From an uncultured Faecalibacterium sp. (GTDB taxonomy: Bacteria; Bacillota; Clostridia; Oscillospirales; Ruminococcaceae), in contig UQGD01000004.1 of the NCBI GenBank assembly GCA_900540455.1, positions 1 through 64,000 on the forward strand: a DNA stretch of 64,000 bases, given 5' to 3'. The position numbers and the translations under genes are program-made. Shown here piece after piece: positions 1-8,061 of this stretch. Under the pieces are notes generated by a model that was given only the letters and a program-made list of their open reading frames with translations, made no database searches and had not been told where the DNA came from. The first letter of the stretch is position 1, and every line of letters starts with the position of its first letter.

Positions 1-32
1 GTGCGCACCAGCGCATCGAGCTTTTCCTGCAT
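1..32 (-). CDS. 5' end of a leftward gene, product unknown (partial)
   Basis: Only the first ten codons (MQEKLDALVR) lie in the window. The ATG at 30-32 is preceded on the minus strand by a strong AAGGAGGA ribosome site. A sigma-A promoter with an embedded perfect inverted repeat lies just upstream (76-116), so the gene is probably regulated at its own promoter. That arrangement is common for TetR/MarR-type repressors, but the visible residues do not identify a family. Confidence 0.55.
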   Translation of the reverse strand, partial: MQEKLDALVR

Positions 33-75
33 GAGCGTCCTCCTTGCGGAAACTGCAATCGTCTTTCTGGTTTCC

Positions 76-116
76 ATTCTAGTGCGGAAACCGAACTAAA
101 TCAATCGGTTTCCGCA
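76..116 (-). promoter_or_regulatory. Sigma-A promoter with a 12-bp inverted-repeat operator
   Basis: On the minus strand, -35 TTGATT (99-104) and -10 TAGAAT (76-81) are 17 bases apart. A perfect inverted repeat, TGCGGAAACCGA (83-94) and TCGGTTTCCGCA (105-116), overlaps both spacer and -35, so a dimeric regulator bound here would block polymerase. The regulated gene starts at 32 and leaves the window. Confidence 0.7.
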
Positions 117-225
117 TTTTCTGCGTTCTGCTGAGAAAGTGCAGACTTTTTTGCAGCAGAATGACAAAAAGAATTGAACAGGCCCGTAAAGAGTAGACAA
201 TAGACAAAGAACCTCCCCGTGTAGG

Positions 226-480
226 ATAATAGAACTACACTATGTTGAGGACATAGAAATTGATGGTGCGTTCTACGATTCCAATCTGGCGCAGATAGTT
301 TACGAGTATTCCGGTGGTGTGCTGCCGCGCACGATGGAGCGGTACGACCGGCTGAAACCCGTGCTGAAAAAACGTGGATTCAGGATGCGCTTAAGGCACG
401 CAGAACAGCCATCAACGATAAACTTGAGAAAATGCGGAACTCTCTTGATATGTTGGTACTGTCGTTCATTCTGAATGACC
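226..480 (+). pseudogene. Frameshifted remnant of an unidentified gene
   Basis: A coding-like frame starts without a start codon near 226 and reads through residues such as EIDGAFYDSNLAQIVYEYSG to an A-run at about 367-373. There it drops out of frame and continues in a second frame (TWIQDALKARRTAINDKLEK) to about 477. The two halves join if one base is restored in the A-run, which suggests a decayed gene. I do not recognise the family. The surrounding 120-600 region is AT-rich and shows no intact gene; an accessory-element origin is possible but not shown. Confidence 0.4.
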
Positions 481-605
481 TCCCTTTGCTTGTTTGTGCA
501 GTTGCCAGACCGCACTTCTATTTTAGAAAAGGGCGTTTTTATTGTCTGCATCATCGGCAGAAACCTTCTTTTGAATCTCTCGCCTAGCGAGTGGTTTTCT
601 TATAC

Positions 606-640
606 AAAAAGCGGACAGCTGAAACGGCTGTCCGCAAAAC
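606..640 (-). terminator. Intrinsic terminator of the YitT-family gene
   Basis: Stem GCGGACAGC (611-619) / GCTGTCCGC (627-635) with a short loop. On the minus strand it is followed by TTTTTG. It lies just downstream of the stop of the leftward gene at 642. Confidence 0.75.
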
Positions 641-641
641 A

Positions 642-1499
642 TTATTTTTTTGGCTGATACTGCATATTGGATACGTTGTAGATCGTAATAAAGGCTTTGG
701 GGTCTTCCCGGTTGATAAAATTCATCAGCTTCTGATATTCGCTGTTGTCCACGATGGTAATGATCTCGTTGTGCTTTTCAAAGTTATATGCACCGATGGC
801 TTCGTACATCGTAGCACCGCTGTGCAGGTCTTCGATGATAAATTGACGAAGCTCCTTTTCTTTTTCGGTGATGATGCAGACCCGGCGTTTTCTGCTGTTG
901 TCAAAGATGAAATGGTCCAGAACGATCCCGTTAAAATATGTACCAAGGACGCTCAGGACCACGGTTTTTTTATCATAGACCAGTGCAGCGGAAAGCGCTA
1001 CGCACATTCCCGAGAGCGACATGGCTTTGCCCAGCTCAATGTGCAGGTACTTGTTCATGATCTTCGCTACGATATCCAGTCCGCCGGAGGAGGCGTTGCG
1101 GTTAAAGAGGATACTCAACCCAATGCTGACCACCAGGATATAGCAAAGCACATCCAGCTCCTGGCTGTCGGTCATGGAGTGGAAGTTCGGGAATAGGATC
1201 TCAAAAAGCCGCAGGAACACGGGCAGCAAGATGCTGGTGTAAACGGTCTTGGTGCCAAACTCTCGTCCGCAGGTTATAAAACCGATGATCAAAAGGACGA
1301 TATTCAGGACCATTGTAATGGCAGACAGAGGAAGCGGGATAAAATTAGACAGCACGATGCCAAGGCCGGAAATACTGCTGACAGAAGTATGGCTTGGTAC
1401 CAGAAAAAAGTATACCGCCGCTGCAATGATCGCTACAGCTGCGGTCAGGATCAAGATCTCCTTTAGGATCTCGGTGCGATTCGACTTCTTTTTTTCCAT
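642..1499 (-). CDS. YitT family membrane protein (DUF161 + DUF2179)
   Basis: The protein has 285 residues. After a charged N-terminus there are about five hydrophobic segments between residues 12 and 185, including the conserved SSGGLDIVAKI motif of the YitT/DUF161 family. A soluble C-terminal domain from about residue 220 (GATMYEAIGAY...) matches DUF2179. Length and order are typical of this family, whose transport substrate is not established. It is monocistronic, with a terminator at 606-640. Codon use looks more AT-rich than in the cobalamin region. Confidence 0.85.
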   Translation of the reverse strand: MEKKKSNRTEILKEILILTAAVAIIAAAVYFFLVPSHTSVSSISGLGIVLSNFIPLPLSAITMVLNIVLLIIGFITCGREFGTKTVYTSILLPVFLRLFEILFPNFHSMTDSQELDVLCYILVVSIGLSILFNRNASSGGLDIVAKIMNKYLHIELGKAMSLSGMCVALSAALVYDKKTVVLSVLGTYFNGIVLDHFIFDNSRKRRVCIITEKEKELRQFIIEDLHSGATMYEAIGAYNFEKHNEIITIVDNSEYQKLMNFINREDPKAFITIYNVSNMQYQPKK

Positions 1500-1630
1500 C
1501 TTTGTCCCTCCAAATTTCAGTGCGATATGCTAAGTATAGCACAGGGAACGCTGACAGAAAAGAGAATATGTATGCCGCTGTTGAGCGGCATGGAGGAGAA
1601 GCATTCTCAGATATAGGCGGATACAAATAG

Positions 1631-1668
1631 AGAGCGCCCTCGGTCACACTGGTGACAAAGAGCGCTCT
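1631..1668 (-). terminator. Possible terminator hairpin after the flavoprotein gene
   Basis: AGAGCGC (1631-1637) pairs with GCGCTCT (1662-1668) around an inner GTCAC/GTGAC pair. It lies 30 bases beyond the stop of the leftward gene at 1699. The T-run is weak, so it could be a stabilising hairpin rather than a terminator. Confidence 0.45.
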
Positions 1669-1698
1669 CGTTCCTTATACTAAATCAGGAATGTTGAC

Positions 1699-3945
1699 TC
1701 AGACCGCACGGCCGGAATCGTTGCCGCCGCGGATGGCCATAGCGATATTGAAGGGACTTGCGCAATCGCCAATGGTGTACACTTCCTTGCAGGCAATACC
1801 GTCCACCAGTCTGGTGTTGGGAAGCATGTCAGCACCGTTGACGATGGCATCGCACTTGATGTTCATCTCAACGCCGGAATCCAGGGTGATGGTGGCCACA
1901 TTACCGCTGACCGTCTTGATGGCGGACTGCGGGTAGGACTTGACACCTAGAGCGTACAGCGCGGTGGTCATCATACGCATGGCGTGCTGCGACTGCTGCA
2001 TATCGAACTCGGAGGCCGGGTTCGGGGTGACAATGGTTACATTTTTCTTGTGTACGGTCAGCCACAGGGCGGCATCAAAGGCCTGGGCGTTGGAGCCGTA
2101 GACGATGACGTTATCGCCCATTTCGGTGAACATGAAGTTGTCCAGCTCCACCACAGGGGCGCTGCCGTCGCCATCTACGGTCAGAGTGTCGCGCAGGCCG
2201 CCGGCGGCCAGAATGACGGCATCTGGTGCCTCGGAGGCAATCAGGTCCTGAGTGACCTCAGTGCCGGTCTTAATTTCCACATTGTTCAGTTCCAGTTGAC
2301 GGATGAGGTAGTTCTTCAGGTCAGCCAGGTTCTCGTGGGGGCCCTTGACGTTGGCGGCAAAGTCCAACATAAAGCCCAGGGCACCGCGCTTCTCGTACAG
2401 GGTCACGTTGTGGCCGCGGGCGGCTGCAATGCGGGCTGCCTCCATGCCGGCAGGGCCGCCGCCGATGACCATAACCTTCTTAGCAGTCTTGGCGGGTTCC
2501 AGCTCATAGGTGGCGGGGCCGCCCTCGCGCATCACGCGCTGGGTCAGGGCGTTCACACGGCAGTAAGCGAACTGTGCATTGGCCTCGTTGCTGCCAATGT
2601 GGCAGTGCAGGCAACGGGTGCAGGGTGCAATCTCGTCGATACGGCCCTCCTTGAGCTTGTTCACATATTCGGCGTCCACGGTCAGCGGGCGAGTCATCAG
2701 GAAGAAGTCGGCCTTGCCATCCTCCAGGGCCTGCTCGAAAAAGTCCGGGGCGTGGGCGGGATCGTTGTAGGTGACCACGCCGCAGGGGATGGACAGAGCC
2801 TTTTTGTATTCGGCTGCCACATTCAGGCCGATGCCGCAGCCGCGGGTATTGCCGATCAGCATGCCCTGCCAGTTTTTATTGAAATCATATTGGGTGCCAA
2901 AACCGGTACAGCCCTCGATGCCGTTCAGGATGAAGTACAAGTCAGCACCGAACTGGGCAACGTGGTGGCCCAGGGGTCCCAGGCGCAGGTGCATGGAGTC
3001 GCAGCCGGCCTTCTCGAACAGCTTGGCAGCTGCAATGCCCTCTTCCATGGTCATGGCCAGGGTGTGCGGGGTGGTCACAGCGGAATCCAGGGTCATCATG
3101 GTGGGGTTGTTAGAGATGTTGTCGTTCTCCTCGATGCAGTTGATCAAAATCTGTATGTTGAAGTCCGGGCCGCACTCCTGCTTGACACCCTCGATGATCT
3201 CGGTAATGAAGCGGGAGCGGTCCTCAATGGAGCCAATGCCGTATTCATCGGTGCGGGAGTTGTGGAACCGGGACAGGAAGTGGGCAGGCATATTGAAACC
3301 GGCGCAGTTCAGTTCCACGCAGTCGAAGCCCAGCTGCTGCAGGCCCTTGGCCACTTCCACAAAGCGTGCCTGCTTGGCGTGGATGGCATCAATGGTCATC
3401 TCGCTTTCGCCCATGCCGAAGCCGGACATCTGGTAGCCCATCTTGGCCCCATACTTGTGGCACTCGTCCACCAGCTTCTGGCCGAAGGCTAGGGTGTCAG
3501 CATCGTAGGAGCCGCCTTCCGGAATTTCCAGGGCAGAAATGGTCTCCACATAAATCAGGGAGACACCGCCCTTTGCCAGATTGACGTAATAGGTGAGTAG
3601 CTCGTCAGTCAGGCCGACCAGATAGGTAGCGGAACCAGCAGCAGACTTGACCATACGGTTGGAAATCTCCATAGAGCCGATGGTCAGCGGGCTGAACAGG
3701 GTGGTGAGCTGCTTGGTGTTGGAGCGGAACTCGCTCTCGTCCAGCTGGGGGTTGATGTAGGCGGTGTAGAGCTTCTCGGTGACCGGTGCGGCGGAGGTGG
3801 TGCTTTCTGCGGTGGGCCCGGCCACAGAGGCAGCAGAGGAGGCAGGCGCTTCGGTCTTGGAGCAGCCATTCAGCAGACCCAAGCCTGCAATACCGGCGGC
3901 CCCAGCAGCAGCTTTCATGAAGCTGCGGCGGGAAATGTTTGCCAT
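1699..3945 (-). CDS. Tat-exported old-yellow-enzyme-type NADH:flavin oxidoreductase with Fe-S cluster
   Basis: 748 residues. The N-terminus has a twin-arginine signal (SRRSFMK, residues 5-11), a hydrophobic stretch and a cysteine in LLNGC, so the protein is probably exported folded and possibly lipid-anchored. An FMN-binding TIM barrel of the 2-enoate/2,4-dienoyl-CoA reductase family follows, then a CxxCxxC...C cluster near residues 440-460, and a C-terminal FAD/NAD(P) Rossmann domain (VIGGGPAGMEAA). I chose the ATG at 3943-3945 because GGAG lies 9 bases upstream; a start five codons earlier is possible but lacks a ribosome site. The gene is divergent from a MerR regulator, which suggests induction by its substrate. 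The substrate cannot be read from sequence; an extracytoplasmic reductase using an electron-rich unsaturated acceptor is my inference. Confidence 0.8.
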   Translation of the reverse strand: MANISRRSFMKAAAGAAGIAGLGLLNGCSKTEAPASSAASVAGPTAESTTSAAPVTEKLYTAYINPQLDESEFRSNTKQLTTLFSPLTIGSMEISNRMVKSAAGSATYLVGLTDELLTYYVNLAKGGVSLIYVETISALEIPEGGSYDADTLAFGQKLVDECHKYGAKMGYQMSGFGMGESEMTIDAIHAKQARFVEVAKGLQQLGFDCVELNCAGFNMPAHFLSRFHNSRTDEYGIGSIEDRSRFITEIIEGVKQECGPDFNIQILINCIEENDNISNNPTMMTLDSAVTTPHTLAMTMEEGIAAAKLFEKAGCDSMHLRLGPLGHHVAQFGADLYFILNGIEGCTGFGTQYDFNKNWQGMLIGNTRGCGIGLNVAAEYKKALSIPCGVVTYNDPAHAPDFFEQALEDGKADFFLMTRPLTVDAEYVNKLKEGRIDEIAPCTRCLHCHIGSNEANAQFAYCRVNALTQRVMREGGPATYELEPAKTAKKVMVIGGGPAGMEAARIAAARGHNVTLYEKRGALGFMLDFAANVKGPHENLADLKNYLIRQLELNNVEIKTGTEVTQDLIASEAPDAVILAAGGLRDTLTVDGDGSAPVVELDNFMFTEMGDNVIVYGSNAQAFDAALWLTVHKKNVTIVTPNPASEFDMQQSQHAMRMMTTALYALGVKSYPQSAIKTVSGNVATITLDSGVEMNIKCDAIVNGADMLPNTRLVDGIACKEVYTIGDCASPFNIAMAIRGGNDSGRAV

Positions 3946-3996
3946 GATGTTGTTCTCCATTCATCTTTGTGTGTTTTGGCACGTCTTTTTGCACGG

Positions 3997-4034
3997 CCAC
4001 ATTGTTTGTGTCTTCACAAACAATGTGGTATAAT
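3997..4034. promoter_or_regulatory. 32-bp palindromic operator and promoter between the flavoprotein gene and the MerR gene
   Basis: CCACATTGTTTGTG (3997-4010) and CACAAACAATGTGG (4015-4028) form a perfect 14-bp inverted repeat with a 4-base centre. On the plus strand it covers the -35/spacer region (TTGTGT at 4006-4011, 17 bases, then TATAAT at 4029-4034) of the MerR gene promoter. Its position between divergent genes fits a site controlling both. Confidence 0.7.
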
Positions 4035-4098
4035 TATAAACCCTGTAGTAGATACATGGTCAATACAGAAGAAACGCCAAAAAATGAGGAGGACATCT

Positions 4099-4893
4099 GT
4101 GAAAATCCACGAGTTGGCGCGGTTGTCTGGTGTGAATGCGGAAACAATCCGGATGTACCGGCAAAAAGAGCTGCTGCACCCACAGAGGCAGCCCAACGGT
4201 TATTTTACCTACTCGGCCTATAATCTCTACGAGCTACTGTTCATCCGCAAACTGCGGGGTGCGAATCTAGGGCTGGAAACCATCAGCGATTTTTACGCCC
4301 GGGAACAGCAGGCCCGGACAGTGAAATCTATGGCTCAGGAGATCAATGCGCTGGACGAAGCTATCCGGGAGCTGGAACAGCGCAAAAAGCGGCTGATGTC
4401 CACGCTAGGGCACTATATGCTGTTCCAGGACCGGCATGTGCCGGTGCAGCAAATCAAACTGAAGTCGGAGTGCTGGTACATCCCGCTGGAATGGCAGCAG
4501 CCGGAAAGCTGCTGCCGCCAGTGGCTGCAGCACACCGATGTGATGTTCACCGGCATCCACATCGACCCGACGGAATTGGTGCCGCCGCTGCATAGTGCCG
4601 TACCCTATACGATGGAGTTGGGAGCCTACACCGATGACCTGAAGCGGCTACGGCTGCCCATCCCGTCCAATGCACGCCGGATGCCGGGTGGGCTTTACCT
4701 GTACAGCTTTGTGCAGGCCGGGACGGACGGCACCATACCCCATAGCCAGTTGCAGCCGCTGATTGACTATGCCGCTGCGCACCACTACCGTCTTTGCCCG
4801 GAACAGGGATCGTTTTTATACTGGCTGAACGGCGAGAAGGACGGATTGCGGATGGTGTTCTGTTTCCAGGTCCGTGTGGAGCAGGAAGACTGA
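4099..4893 (+). CDS. MerR family transcriptional regulator
   Basis: 264 residues. The first 70 residues form a MerR winged-helix domain (VKIHELARLSGVNAETIRMY...). A helical dimerisation segment follows at about 85-115, rich in E, L and R. The C-terminal region of about 145 residues may be a GyrI-like effector domain. The GTG start at 4099 is chosen because GAGGAGG (4085-4091) sits 7-8 bases upstream and the alignment of the HTH begins there. It is divergent from the exported flavoprotein gene over a perfect palindrome, so it probably controls that gene and itself. The inducer is unknown. Confidence 0.85.
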   Translation: MKIHELARLSGVNAETIRMYRQKELLHPQRQPNGYFTYSAYNLYELLFIRKLRGANLGLETISDFYAREQQARTVKSMAQEINALDEAIRELEQRKKRLMSTLGHYMLFQDRHVPVQQIKLKSECWYIPLEWQQPESCCRQWLQHTDVMFTGIHIDPTELVPPLHSAVPYTMELGAYTDDLKRLRLPIPSNARRMPGGLYLYSFVQAGTDGTIPHSQLQPLIDYAAAHHYRLCPEQGSFLYWLNGEKDGLRMVFCFQVRVEQED

Positions 4894-4937
4894 AAAAACA
4901 TAACCGCCCGGTGAGAGCAGGTTCACAGAAAGACAAG

Positions 4938-4970
4938 AGGCACCCGGCGCAGAATCGGGTGCCTGATTTT
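4938..4970 (+). terminator. Terminator of the MerR gene
   Basis: AGGCACCC (4938-4945) pairs with GGGTGCCT (4957-4964), followed by GATTTTGTT. It sits 45 bases after the MerR stop codon. Confidence 0.8.
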
Positions 4971-4974
4971 GTTG

Positions 4975-5245
4975 CGCAAAGCTTTCCTGAATGAGCTTTC
5001 CCCAAGGCAGCATCTGTTTGAGACGCTCCGGGTGGGTCTGGATCTCCATGTCAGGCAGATTTTCAAAAAGAAACTGGATATAACCTCTGGGCGCACGGTT
5101 GTTGGAGATTTCGCAACGAGGATCCTTCAGATAGTTTTCCATATAAGAGCGCTGTCCTTGTGCGTACTCCACCGCTTTTTCAGGCTGTCAGCCAGAGGCT
5201 GCGTACTGAGTTCATCCAGCCAGCACACAAAAGCTCTGGGATGAG
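4975..5245 (-). pseudogene. Remnant of an IS66-family transposase (C-terminal part)
   Basis: On the minus strand the residues FVCWLDELSTQPLADSLKK are followed, after a one-base shift in an A-run near 5177-5181, by AVEYAQGQRSYMENYLKD and CEISNNRA. These match the conserved C-terminal block of IS66 transposases. After SNNRA the sequence jumps straight to YIQFLFENLPDM...LPWGK, the usual end of the protein, so the intervening 40 or so residues are deleted. With a frameshift, an internal deletion and no 5' part, this is a dead relic. It lies next to the damaged end of the sigma-factor gene. Confidence 0.7.
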
Positions 5246-5482
5246 GTGGATATATGATGCAGATGTTCTGCAAATAAAAAGTTTGGAATGATGGCGAGAA
5301 TCGTTGTGTGACCCTTGACATTCTTTATTGCAGAGGGTATGTTGTTTATGAGACAACTTGAAGGATCTCTATGACTGAAAATCCAGCAGAGGAACTTGCC
5401 TCCTCCCCAAAGAAGCAATCCGAGTAAAACATAGGGATGAAAATAAAATAAATAACGATAAACCGCTTGATATGCACTTATG
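5246..5482. other. AT-rich gap between the IS66 remnant and the sigK-like gene
   Basis: About 240 bases with no recognisable gene, RNA or terminator. Base composition is clearly more AT-rich than the flanks. It may be leftover insertion DNA separating the transposase relic from the truncated sigma-factor gene. Confidence 0.4.
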
Positions 5483-6124
5483 TTAGACAGGGAGCGATAC
5501 ATAGCTGCGGCTGATGTCCATCAGCTTTGCGGTCTCTAACTGTGTCAGAGGCGGCTGTCCAGCCAGGCCGTAGCGCAGGAGCAAAAGTTTGCGCTCCCGA
5601 GCGGGCAGCGATTCGATCAGTTGACGCAGATGGCGGGCGTCATCCTGCCGCTCAAAGCCATCCTCCATGGAAAAACTGTCCTGCAAAACGTCCTCCAAGG
5701 TCAAGGCGGAGTCCTCCTTGCTGCTTTCCAGGGATTCCTGCAAGGAGACCATGACGACTGGTTTGCGGTCCCGCCGGAACTGCATTCGGATCTCATTTTC
5801 AATGCACCGGCTGGCATAGGTGGAAAAACGGGCCCTCCGGGTGGAGTCAAACGTATCCACCGCCTTCATAAGCCCGATGGTGCCGATACTGACCAGATCC
5901 TCCTGGTCACCGGGCAGCGCATAGTATTTTTTTATAATGTGTGCAACCAAGCGCAGGTTGTGCCGGATCAGCGTTTCCCGGGCATGGGGGTCCCCCGCAC
6001 GAAGGGCGGCAAAGGCGGCAGCTTCCTCCCGCGCAGACAGCGGACGAGGAAAACTGCCGGACTCCAGGTGAAGCGCCAGGTACAAAAACTGGGTCGAAAA
6101 AAATTGCAGCAGTGTCAGCAGCAT
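5483..6124 (-). CDS. sigK: SigK-like sporulation sigma factor, C-terminally truncated
   Basis: 213 residues. The N-terminus (MLLTLLQFFSTQF...GSFPRPLS) is the short hydrophobic pro-sequence typical of sigma-K. Region 2 follows (HNLRLVAHIIKKYY, DLVSIGTIGLMKAVDTF, YASRCIENEIRM), and then region 4 up to LMDISRSYVS. In intact SigK that motif continues into about 15 more residues (RIEKKAL...). Here it is replaced by LPV and a stop, so the end of the region 4.2 helix is lost. The start at 6122-6124 has GGAGGT seven bases upstream. An IS66 relic lies downstream, so an insertion or deletion probably removed the end. Whether the factor still works is doubtful; loss would suit a lineage that no longer sporulates. 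Confidence 0.75.
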   Translation of the reverse strand: MLLTLLQFFSTQFLYLALHLESGSFPRPLSAREEAAAFAALRAGDPHARETLIRHNLRLVAHIIKKYYALPGDQEDLVSIGTIGLMKAVDTFDSTRRARFSTYASRCIENEIRMQFRRDRKPVVMVSLQESLESSKEDSALTLEDVLQDSFSMEDGFERQDDARHLRQLIESLPARERKLLLLRYGLAGQPPLTQLETAKLMDISRSYVSLPV

Positions 6125-6255
6125 GAACAGCACCTCCGTAAAATAAGATAGGGTAGTAATTTTACTCTATGTCGCTTCTGTGCAGAACAGTCGGGAGAAG
6201 AACAAACACAGTTTGGCGGAAACACCGGATACAGCTATTATTTCCAATAACTGCC

Positions 6256-6284
6256 TTGACGATATACAGAAAAAGGTATATACT
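6256..6284 (+). promoter_or_regulatory. Sigma-A promoter for glmM
   Basis: TTGACG (6256-6261) and TATACT (6279-6284) with a 17-base spacer, about 130 bases upstream of the glmM start. Confidence 0.75.
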
Positions 6285-6412
6285 CAAACTATGTCCAGCA
6301 AGGGGGCAGAAGCGCCTTTTCGGGACTGTTTGGATGGATGGCAGGCGGAAAAACCAGCGCATCCAAGTCAGATGGGATTTTGATTCACACAAGGGGACAA
6401 AGGGACACGAGA

Positions 6413-7798
6413 ATGGGAAAATATTTTGGGACCGATGGCTTCCGCGGGGAAGCCGGAGTAACGCTGACAGCAGACCATGCGTATAAAGTGGGGCGTTTTC
6501 TGGGGTGGTACTACAATACGCTCCGGGAGCAGAACGGTAATACCGACCCTGCCCGGATCGTGATCGGCAAGGATACCCGCCGCAGCTCCTATATGTTCGA
6601 GTACAGCCTGGTGGCGGGTCTGACCGCCAGCGGTGCCGATGCCTACCTGCTCCATGTCACCACCACGCCCTCTGTGGCCTATATCGCTCGGGTGGATGAC
6701 TTTGACTGCGGCATCATGATCTCTGCCAGCCATAACCCGTACTATGACAACGGCATCAAGCTGATCGACAACAACGGCGAGAAAATGCCGGAAAAGACCC
6801 TCCTGCTGGTAGAGGACTACCTGGACGGCAAGCTGCATCTGTTTGACCAGGATTGGCCGGAGCTGCCTTTTGCCCGGCGGGAGCGCATTGGCCGCACCGT
6901 GGATTATGTGGCAGGCCGCAACCGGTATATGGGTTACCTGATCAGCCTGGGGGTCTACTCCTTCCGCGGTGTCAAGGTGGGTCTGGACTGTGCCAACGGC
7001 AGCAGCTGGGCCATTGCCAAGAGCATTTTTGATGCACTGGGCGCAGATACTTATGTTATCAACGCACAGCCGAATGGCACGAATATCAACCTGAACGCTG
7101 GCTCGACCCATATCGAGGGGCTGCAGAAGTTTGTGGTAGAAAAGGGCCTGGATGTGGGCTTTGCCTACGATGGCGATGCAGACCGCTGCCTCTGCGTGGA
7201 TGAAAAGGGCAATGTCATTACCGGCGATCACATCCTGTACATCTATGGCCGCTATATGAAGGAGCGGGATAAGCTGCTGGAAAACACGGTGGTGACCACG
7301 GTCATGTCCAACTTTGGCCTGTACAAAGCCTTTGATGAGCTGGGCATCCACTATGCCAAGACCGCTGTAGGCGATAAGTATGTTTACGAGTATATGTCCC
7401 AGAACGGCTGCCGTATTGGCGGTGAGCAGAGCGGTCACATCATCTTCTCCAAGTATGCCAGCACCGGCGACGGTATCCTGACCAGCCTGAAGATGATGGA
7501 GGTGATGATGGCGAAGGAGCAGCCGCTGAGCAAGCTGGCTGAGCCGCTGACCATCTATCCGCAGGTGCTGGAAAATATCCGTGTTACCGATAAGACCGCT
7601 GCCCAGAACGACCCGGATGTGCAGAAGGCCGTCCAGTCGGTGGCGGAAGCACTGGGCAGCACCGGCCGCATCCTGGTGCGGGAGTCCGGCACGGAGCCGC
7701 TGGTGCGGGTCATGGTGGAAGCCCCTGACCACGATACCTGCCAGAAGTACGTCAGCCAGGTGGTGGAGACCATCAAGAGCAAGGGGTATGGCCTCTAA
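6413..7798 (+). CDS. glmM: Phosphoglucosamine mutase
   Basis: 461 residues. GlmM converts glucosamine-6-phosphate to glucosamine-1-phosphate for UDP-GlcNAc and cell-wall synthesis in the cytoplasm. Visible family motifs are the start KYFGTDGFRG, the phosphoserine loop ISASHNP (Ser106), the metal-binding loop DGDADR, the sugar loop GEQSGH and the phosphate loop RESGTEPLVRVM. The ATG at 6413 begins exactly at the family N-terminus. It is a single-gene unit with its own promoter and terminator. A phosphomannomutase assignment is the main alternative, because the families share these motifs. Confidence 0.88.
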   Translation: MGKYFGTDGFRGEAGVTLTADHAYKVGRFLGWYYNTLREQNGNTDPARIVIGKDTRRSSYMFEYSLVAGLTASGADAYLLHVTTTPSVAYIARVDDFDCGIMISASHNPYYDNGIKLIDNNGEKMPEKTLLLVEDYLDGKLHLFDQDWPELPFARRERIGRTVDYVAGRNRYMGYLISLGVYSFRGVKVGLDCANGSSWAIAKSIFDALGADTYVINAQPNGTNINLNAGSTHIEGLQKFVVEKGLDVGFAYDGDADRCLCVDEKGNVITGDHILYIYGRYMKERDKLLENTVVTTVMSNFGLYKAFDELGIHYAKTAVGDKYVYEYMSQNGCRIGGEQSGHIIFSKYASTGDGILTSLKMMEVMMAKEQPLSKLAEPLTIYPQVLENIRVTDKTAAQNDPDVQKAVQSVAEALGSTGRILVRESGTEPLVRVMVEAPDHDTCQKYVSQVVETIKSKGYGL

Positions 7799-7839
7799 AG
7801 TACCCTGGGATCGTTCGATCCAGCGCTGAAAATAGAGAG

Positions 7840-7897
7840 AAGCCCTGTTTGAGCAATGTCGTGTTTGGATGACGCTGCCCAAGCAGGGCTTTTATTT
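7840..7897 (+). terminator. Terminator of glmM
   Basis: AAGCCCTG (7840-7847) pairs with CAGGGCTT (7884-7891) across a structured loop and is followed by TTATTTTG. Confidence 0.7.
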
Positions 7898-8006
7898 TGC
7901 CTGTGGAGAGAAGCGCCGCCCCGGTGTTTTGCTGCAGCAGAAAGGTTGCCTTTTTCGTTCTGGTTTGAGATAATCGTAAACAGAGGGCGGTTCAGGGCGT
8001 CCGGCT

Positions 8007-8034
8007 ACCCCGAAAAACCGCCGCCGCATCCGTA
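8007..8034 (+). promoter_or_regulatory. Possible SigI-type promoter upstream of sigI
   Basis: ACCCCGAAAAA (8007-8017) followed by CGTA (8031-8034), about 30 bases before the sigI start. From memory of Bacillus and Clostridium thermocellum work, SigI promoters carry a C-rich -35 with an A-tract and a CGWA -10. This would allow autoregulation. No convincing sigma-A promoter is seen in the same gap. Confidence 0.35.
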
Positions 8035-8061
8035 TTCTACAGGTAGGGAGTGTACAAAAAC

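Noticed and set aside
1984..3492. Long open frame on the plus strand opposite the flavoprotein gene
   Set aside because: It is antisense to a gene with clear family motifs, has no ribosome site and its residues (Gly/Val/Ala/His-rich) are typical of a GC-rich shadow frame.
5212..5502. 96-residue frame after the truncated sigK
   Set aside because: It begins inside sigK in another frame, is AT-rich, and ends in the IS66 relic; best seen as junction sequence.
6368..7882. Minus-strand frame opposite glmM
   Set aside because: His/Gln/Val-rich translation without any motif; antisense shadow of glmM.
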